From NCBI GenBank assembly GCA_036703255.1, contig DATNPL010000203.1, positions 1-64,000 of the forward strand: a stretch of DNA of 64,000 bases, written 5' to 3'. Under the pieces are notes generated by a model. That model did no database searches. It saw nothing but the letters and a program-made list of their open reading frames with translations, and was not told where the DNA came from. Below, in pieces: positions 61,116 through 64,000 of the stretch; position 1 is the first letter of the stretch, and every line of letters begins with the position of its first letter. A program made the position numbers and the translations under genes. The stretch comes from Drouetiella sp036703255. GTDB lineage: Bacteria > Cyanobacteriota > Cyanobacteriia > Elainellales > Elainellaceae.

Positions 61116-62312
61116 ATGACTCAAAGTTCTTCTGACAATCCCCTGTTTCAAAACCCCGATGCCTCTGCACCTAGCGAGGCTCAGCAAGCCCTAGAACGTG
61201 AGTCAAGGTTGCCTTTGACGGGTTGGCAGCAAGAAGTGGATCAAGGGTTAACCTATGGGTTAGAGGCCGCAGACAGCATCCGCGATCGCCGCATTCCCAC
61301 CTTTTCTCGGGGTGAGTTGCCCCACTATGCGGGCATCAATACATTTCTGAAAGCGCCCTATCTTGAAGATGTTCGTAAGGTGGGAGAATACGATGTCGCG
61401 ATCGTTGGAGTACCCCATGACTCTGGCACAACCTATCGCCCCGGCACACGATTTGGCCCGCAGGGAATTCGCCGTATCTCAGCCCTCTACACTCCCTACA
61501 ACTTTGAGTTGGGCGTTGATTTACGCGAGCAAATTACCCTTTGCGATGTCGGGGATATCTTCACCATTCCCGCTAACAACGAAAAATCCTTTGACCAGAT
61601 TTCTAAAGGGATTGCCCACATCTTCAGCTCTGGAGCCTTTCCAATTGTTTTGGGGGGCGATCATTCCATTGGCTTCCCCACCGTTCGCGGCATTTGTCGG
61701 CATTTGGGCGACAAAAAAGTCGGTATTATTCACTTCGATCGCCATGTAGACACGCAGGAAACCGATCTGGATGAACGCATGCATACCTGCCCCTGGTTCC
61801 ATGCCACCAACATGCAAAATGCCCCCGCCAAGAACCTGGTGCAGCTCGGCATTGGCGGTTGGCAGGTACCCCGTGAAGGTGTGAAAGTCTGCCGTGAGCG
61901 ATCGACCAATATTCTCACCGTGACTGACATTGTGGAACGCGGCATCGATGCGGCTGTTGACTTTGCCCTCGAACGGGCGCTAGATGGCACCGATTGCGTC
62001 TGGATCAGCTTTGATATTGACTGTATTGATGCGGGGTTTGTCCCAGGGACGGGCTGGCCTGAACCGGGCGGTTTGCTGCCGCGTGAGGCTCTGGCGCTGC
62101 TGGGCAAAATTGTTCAGCGTGCTCCGGTCTGTGGCCTAGAAGTCGTGGAAGTTTCCCCCCCCTATGATGTCAGTGACATGACATCCCTCATGGCAACCCG
62201 CGTCATTTGTGACACCATGGCGCATCTGGTGCTATCGGGTCAACTACCGCGCCAAAAACCCGCCTACATTCATCCAGAAGTCAATATGGCTGTGGATGCA
62301 CCCTGGTCGTGA
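61116..62312 (+). CDS. gdmH: Guanidine hydrolase, Ni2+-dependent (GdmH type, ureohydrolase fold)
   Basis: From ATG 61116 (GGGAG eight bases upstream) this is 398 residues. The frame is open back to 60984, but that part is the riboswitch. The ureohydrolase core has GGDHSIG, HFDRHVDTQE and SFDIDCIDAGFVPGTGWPEPGG, which carry the metal ligands. It has the long N-terminal arm of the Synechocystis Sll1077 class rather than of agmatinases. GdmH splits guanidine to urea and ammonium in the cytoplasm and needs nickel loading by HypA/HypB-like chaperones. Those chaperones are the next two genes. The riboswitch supports guanidine over agmatine as substrate. Confidence 0.9.
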   Translation: MTQSSSDNPLFQNPDASAPSEAQQALERESRLPLTGWQQEVDQGLTYGLEAADSIRDRRIPTFSRGELPHYAGINTFLKAPYLEDVRKVGEYDVAIVGVPHDSGTTYRPGTRFGPQGIRRISALYTPYNFELGVDLREQITLCDVGDIFTIPANNEKSFDQISKGIAHIFSSGAFPIVLGGDHSIGFPTVRGICRHLGDKKVGIIHFDRHVDTQETDLDERMHTCPWFHATNMQNAPAKNLVQLGIGGWQVPREGVKVCRERSTNILTVTDIVERGIDAAVDFALERALDGTDCVWISFDIDCIDAGFVPGTGWPEPGGLLPREALALLGKIVQRAPVCGLEVVEVSPPYDVSDMTSLMATRVICDTMAHLVLSGQLPRQKPAYIHPEVNMAVDAPWS

Positions 62313-62322
62313 GGATTGCCCC

Positions 62323-62703
62323 ATGCATGAAACCGATATGACCAAGGCGCTGATTTTGACCGTAGAGGAGTGGTGGGAAGCTCAGCCTGAGCCGATCGCC
62401 ATCTCCCAGGTGCATCTCGTGGTGGGTCAGTTTACCTGTGTAGAACCCGTGAGTTTGCAATTTACCTTTGAAGTCCAGACCCGCAACACGTTTTTAGAGG
62501 GGGCAACCCTGGTGATTCGAGAGACACCGCTGATTGCCTTCTGCCATACCTGCCAAACAGAATATGCCCCGGTGATTGGTCTGCAATATGCTTGCTCCGA
62601 TTGCCGATCGCCGATGGATGATATTCGCTCAGGTCGAGAACTGAAAATCGATCGGATCGAGTACGCGCCTGTATCCGTTTCCGTCTCAAATAGCTCCTGC
62701 TGA
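62323..62703 (+). CDS. hypA: HypA-type nickel chaperone for the hydrolase
   Basis: From ATG 62323 this is 126 residues. The frame is open 38 codons further up, inside gdmH, but HypA proteins begin MHE, as here. His2-Glu3 are the nickel ligands. The zinc site is C-x2-C (FCHTCQ) and C-x2-C (CSDC) with 12 residues between. It delivers nickel with HypB. There are ten bases between the gdmH stop and this ATG, and no hydrogenase gene is present, so it serves GdmH. Confidence 0.92.
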   Translation: MHETDMTKALILTVEEWWEAQPEPIAISQVHLVVGQFTCVEPVSLQFTFEVQTRNTFLEGATLVIRETPLIAFCHTCQTEYAPVIGLQYACSDCRSPMDDIRSGRELKIDRIEYAPVSVSVSNSSC

Positions 62704-62737
62704 AATATCCCCTGCTGAAATACTTCCTGAAACCCTT

Positions 62738-63442
62738 ATGCACCAAACCTTCGATGCTGCTTTAGAAATCAATTTGCTCCATGCGAACCAAGCCGGAGCC
62801 AATCACAACCGCGCCCATTTCGATACCTGGGGAATCAGCTGCCTCAACCTGATGAGCAGCCCCGGCGCTGGCAAAACTCAGCTCCTAGAACGCACGCTAG
62901 CAGCTCTTCAGAGTGAATTTAGCATTGCTGTGATTGAGGGCGACATGACCACCGAACTGGATGCCGATCGCCTGCGGCAATATGGTGTGCCTGTGATTGC
63001 TATCAATACCGGGCGCTCCTGCCATCTGGACTCAAAAATGGTCGCAGGCGGAATTCATCGTCTAGCGCATGACTATAACCCGACTGAGTTTGATCTGGTG
63101 CTGGTCGAGAATGTTGGCAATCTCGTCTGCCCCGCCGAGTTTGAAGTCGGAGAACATGCGAAAGTCGCGCTTTTGAGCATTACCGAAGGCGAGGATAAAC
63201 CGTTAAAGTATCCGGTGATGTTTCAACAAGCTGACTGCCTGCTGATCACCAAAATGGATCTGGCTCCCCATCTAGAGGTTGAGATCGATCGCATTGTGTC
63301 TAACGTTCGCCAGATGAATCCTCACTGCGCCATTATTCCCGTGTCAGCCAAGACCGGGGAAGGCTTGGAAGCTTGGTATGCCTGGGTGCGCGATCGCATT
63401 CAGCAAACCCAACAGCTTCAGCGATCGCTGGCGGCTGTCTAG
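62738..63442 (+). CDS. hypB: HypB-type GTPase for nickel delivery
   Basis: This 234-residue SIMIBI GTPase has a P-loop (SSPGAGKTQLLERTL), GDMTTELDADRLR, and the nickel/zinc-site CHLDSKMV (Cys with nearby His). VENVGNLVCPAEFEVGEH, TKMDLAPHL and PVSAKTGEG (G4/G5) follow. It lacks the N-terminal histidine-rich or CxxCGC stretch of many hydrogenase HypB proteins, as is usual for the cyanobacterial GdmH-linked type. It works with HypA to load nickel into GdmH, using GTP hydrolysis. Confidence 0.93.
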   Translation: MHQTFDAALEINLLHANQAGANHNRAHFDTWGISCLNLMSSPGAGKTQLLERTLAALQSEFSIAVIEGDMTTELDADRLRQYGVPVIAINTGRSCHLDSKMVAGGIHRLAHDYNPTEFDLVLVENVGNLVCPAEFEVGEHAKVALLSITEGEDKPLKYPVMFQQADCLLITKMDLAPHLEVEIDRIVSNVRQMNPHCAIIPVSAKTGEGLEAWYAWVRDRIQQTQQLQRSLAAV

Positions 63443-63492
63443 TCACGACGGAGGTGCATCCCCTAGCTTAGAGCCGCAGACAAAATAAAACC

Positions 63493-63534
63493 GAATATTT
63501 TTGGAAGTGCCGCGCGGCACTTCCAAAAATATTC
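63493..63534. repeat. Intergenic palindrome C2 (42-bp perfect palindrome)
   Basis: Two 21-base halves are exactly complementary with no loop, centred on GCGC. The left half starts GAATATTTTTGGAAGTGCC. It sits inside the guanidine operon, between hypB and the binding-protein gene. The inner 32 bases match palindrome C1 at 18226 with about two changes. Confidence 0.95.
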
Positions 63535-63655
63535 CAGGCTAATTAATTTGTAACTCACGAGGATAGAACCCCAACACTCCCATCCTTATCGCAAATCTTT
63601 TATTCTTTTTGTTCTCAATATCGAAAACGCTACAGAAAAACCCTTGGAGGACATC

Positions 63656-64000
63656 GTGAAAATGCCTGTCTTTTCCACGTATCTCAATCGTTTCAAGTTT
63701 CGATCGTTATACAGTGCCCTGTGTATCATTAGTATAACCTTTATCGTTGGCTGTACCAATCCTGCCGTTTATATTCAGACCACTACCTCAACTGAAACAG
63801 TAGCCGTCGCTGACCCCAGCGGACTCAAGACTGTCCATCTGGGCTTTAGCGCTTGGCCGGGATGGTTTCCCTGGCAAATTGCCCAAGAAAAGGGCATTTT
63901 TGAAACCCACAATGTTCCAGTCGATCTGAAATGGTTTGATGGCTACCTAGAGTCGATTAGCACCCTGACGGCTGGACAAATTGATGCCAACAGCCAAACG
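63656..64000 (+). CDS. ABC-transporter substrate-binding lipoprotein (partial, likely guanidine importer)
   Basis: From GTG 63656 (GGAGG five bases upstream; an ATG at 63662 is 11 bases away) 115 codons are seen before the window ends. A signal peptide with lipobox FIVGC (cysteine at about 33) is followed by an NMT1/SsuA-like start (VHLGFSAWPGWFPWQIAQEKGIF). In Synechocystis the genes after gdmH-hypA-hypB encode an ABC importer of this type, so guanidine import is the probable role. Palindrome C2 lies between it and hypB. Confidence 0.85.
   Translation, partial: MKMPVFSTYLNRFKFRSLYSALCIISITFIVGCTNPAVYIQTTTSTETVAVADPSGLKTVHLGFSAWPGWFPWQIAQEKGIFETHNVPVDLKWFDGYLESISTLTAGQIDANSQT

Noticed and set aside
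61116..62312. Agmatinase as the function of the ureohydrolase
   Set aside because: The guanidine-I riboswitch, the linked nickel chaperones and the CIDAGFVPGTGWPEPGG active-site region point to the GdmH class instead.
62323..63442. HypA and HypB as hydrogenase maturation genes
   Set aside because: No hydrogenase or other hyp genes are in the window, and the direct linkage behind gdmH fits the guanidine hydrolase chaperones better.

Overview
The window is a chromosomal piece of a cyanobacterium. The evidence is the very frequent GCGATCGC (HIP1) octamer, the 3' end of a photosystem II D2 gene, two SLH-domain porins of the cyanobacterial outer-membrane type, a SigA-type primary sigma factor, a zinc-ribbon/Ser-Thr kinase/pentapeptide-repeat protein and an aerobic-type CobN. 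Gene content is mostly housekeeping. I see no prophage, insertion sequence, CRISPR array, tRNA or rRNA. The sequence suggests a filamentous or Leptolyngbya-like lineage, but this cannot be fixed from the window alone.

Layout. 1-5 kb: end of psbD (a copy not followed by psbC), a candidate small transcript, then two tandem porins and an Rrf2 regulator. 5-12 kb: a MacAB-type efflux system (adaptor, permease, ATPase), a secreted repeat protein, and a divergent response regulator/histidine kinase pair that may control them. 12-22 kb: cation/proton antiporter, lytic transglycosylase MltA, acetyltransferase, NurA nuclease, two glycosyltransferases and an MFS exporter. 23-29 kb: trpD, a Tat-exported metallophosphoesterase, panB, small proteins and sigA. 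29-38 kb: a conserved unknown, fructosamine-kinase-like protein, UbiD decarboxylase, a NYN-LOTUS protein, a thioredoxin-TPR protein and a Ser/Thr kinase. 38-43 kb: divergent cobN and cobyrinate a,c-diamide synthase. 43-49 kb: a secreted protein, a candidate small RNA, and a minus-strand surface-polysaccharide operon (glycosyltransferase, sugar-phosphate transferase, ligase/polymerase) ending in a cyclopropane-fatty-acid synthase. 49-55 kb: a DMT transporter with its divergent MarR regulator, an RTX protein, typA and a bestrophin. 54.7-59.4 kb: a BMP-type nucleoside ABC importer. 59.6-60.5 kb: an MlaE permease. 60.7-64 kb: a guanidine-use operon.

The guanidine operon is the most complete system here. 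An NtcA-type promoter (nitrogen control) is followed by a guanidine-I (ykkC) riboswitch with an intrinsic terminator. Then come a GdmH-type guanidine hydrolase, dedicated HypA and HypB nickel chaperones, and the start of an ABC substrate-binding lipoprotein cut by the window edge. The hydrolase frame stays open upstream through the riboswitch, so an automatic start call would fall inside the aptamer. I place the start at 61116.

The least explained feature is a set of ten intergenic near-perfect palindromes (33-59 bp) spread over the window. Several share a GC core with a three-base loop, but their outer arms are unrelated in sequence while staying exactly self-complementary. Most have T-rich left and A-rich right arms, the opposite of an intrinsic terminator.
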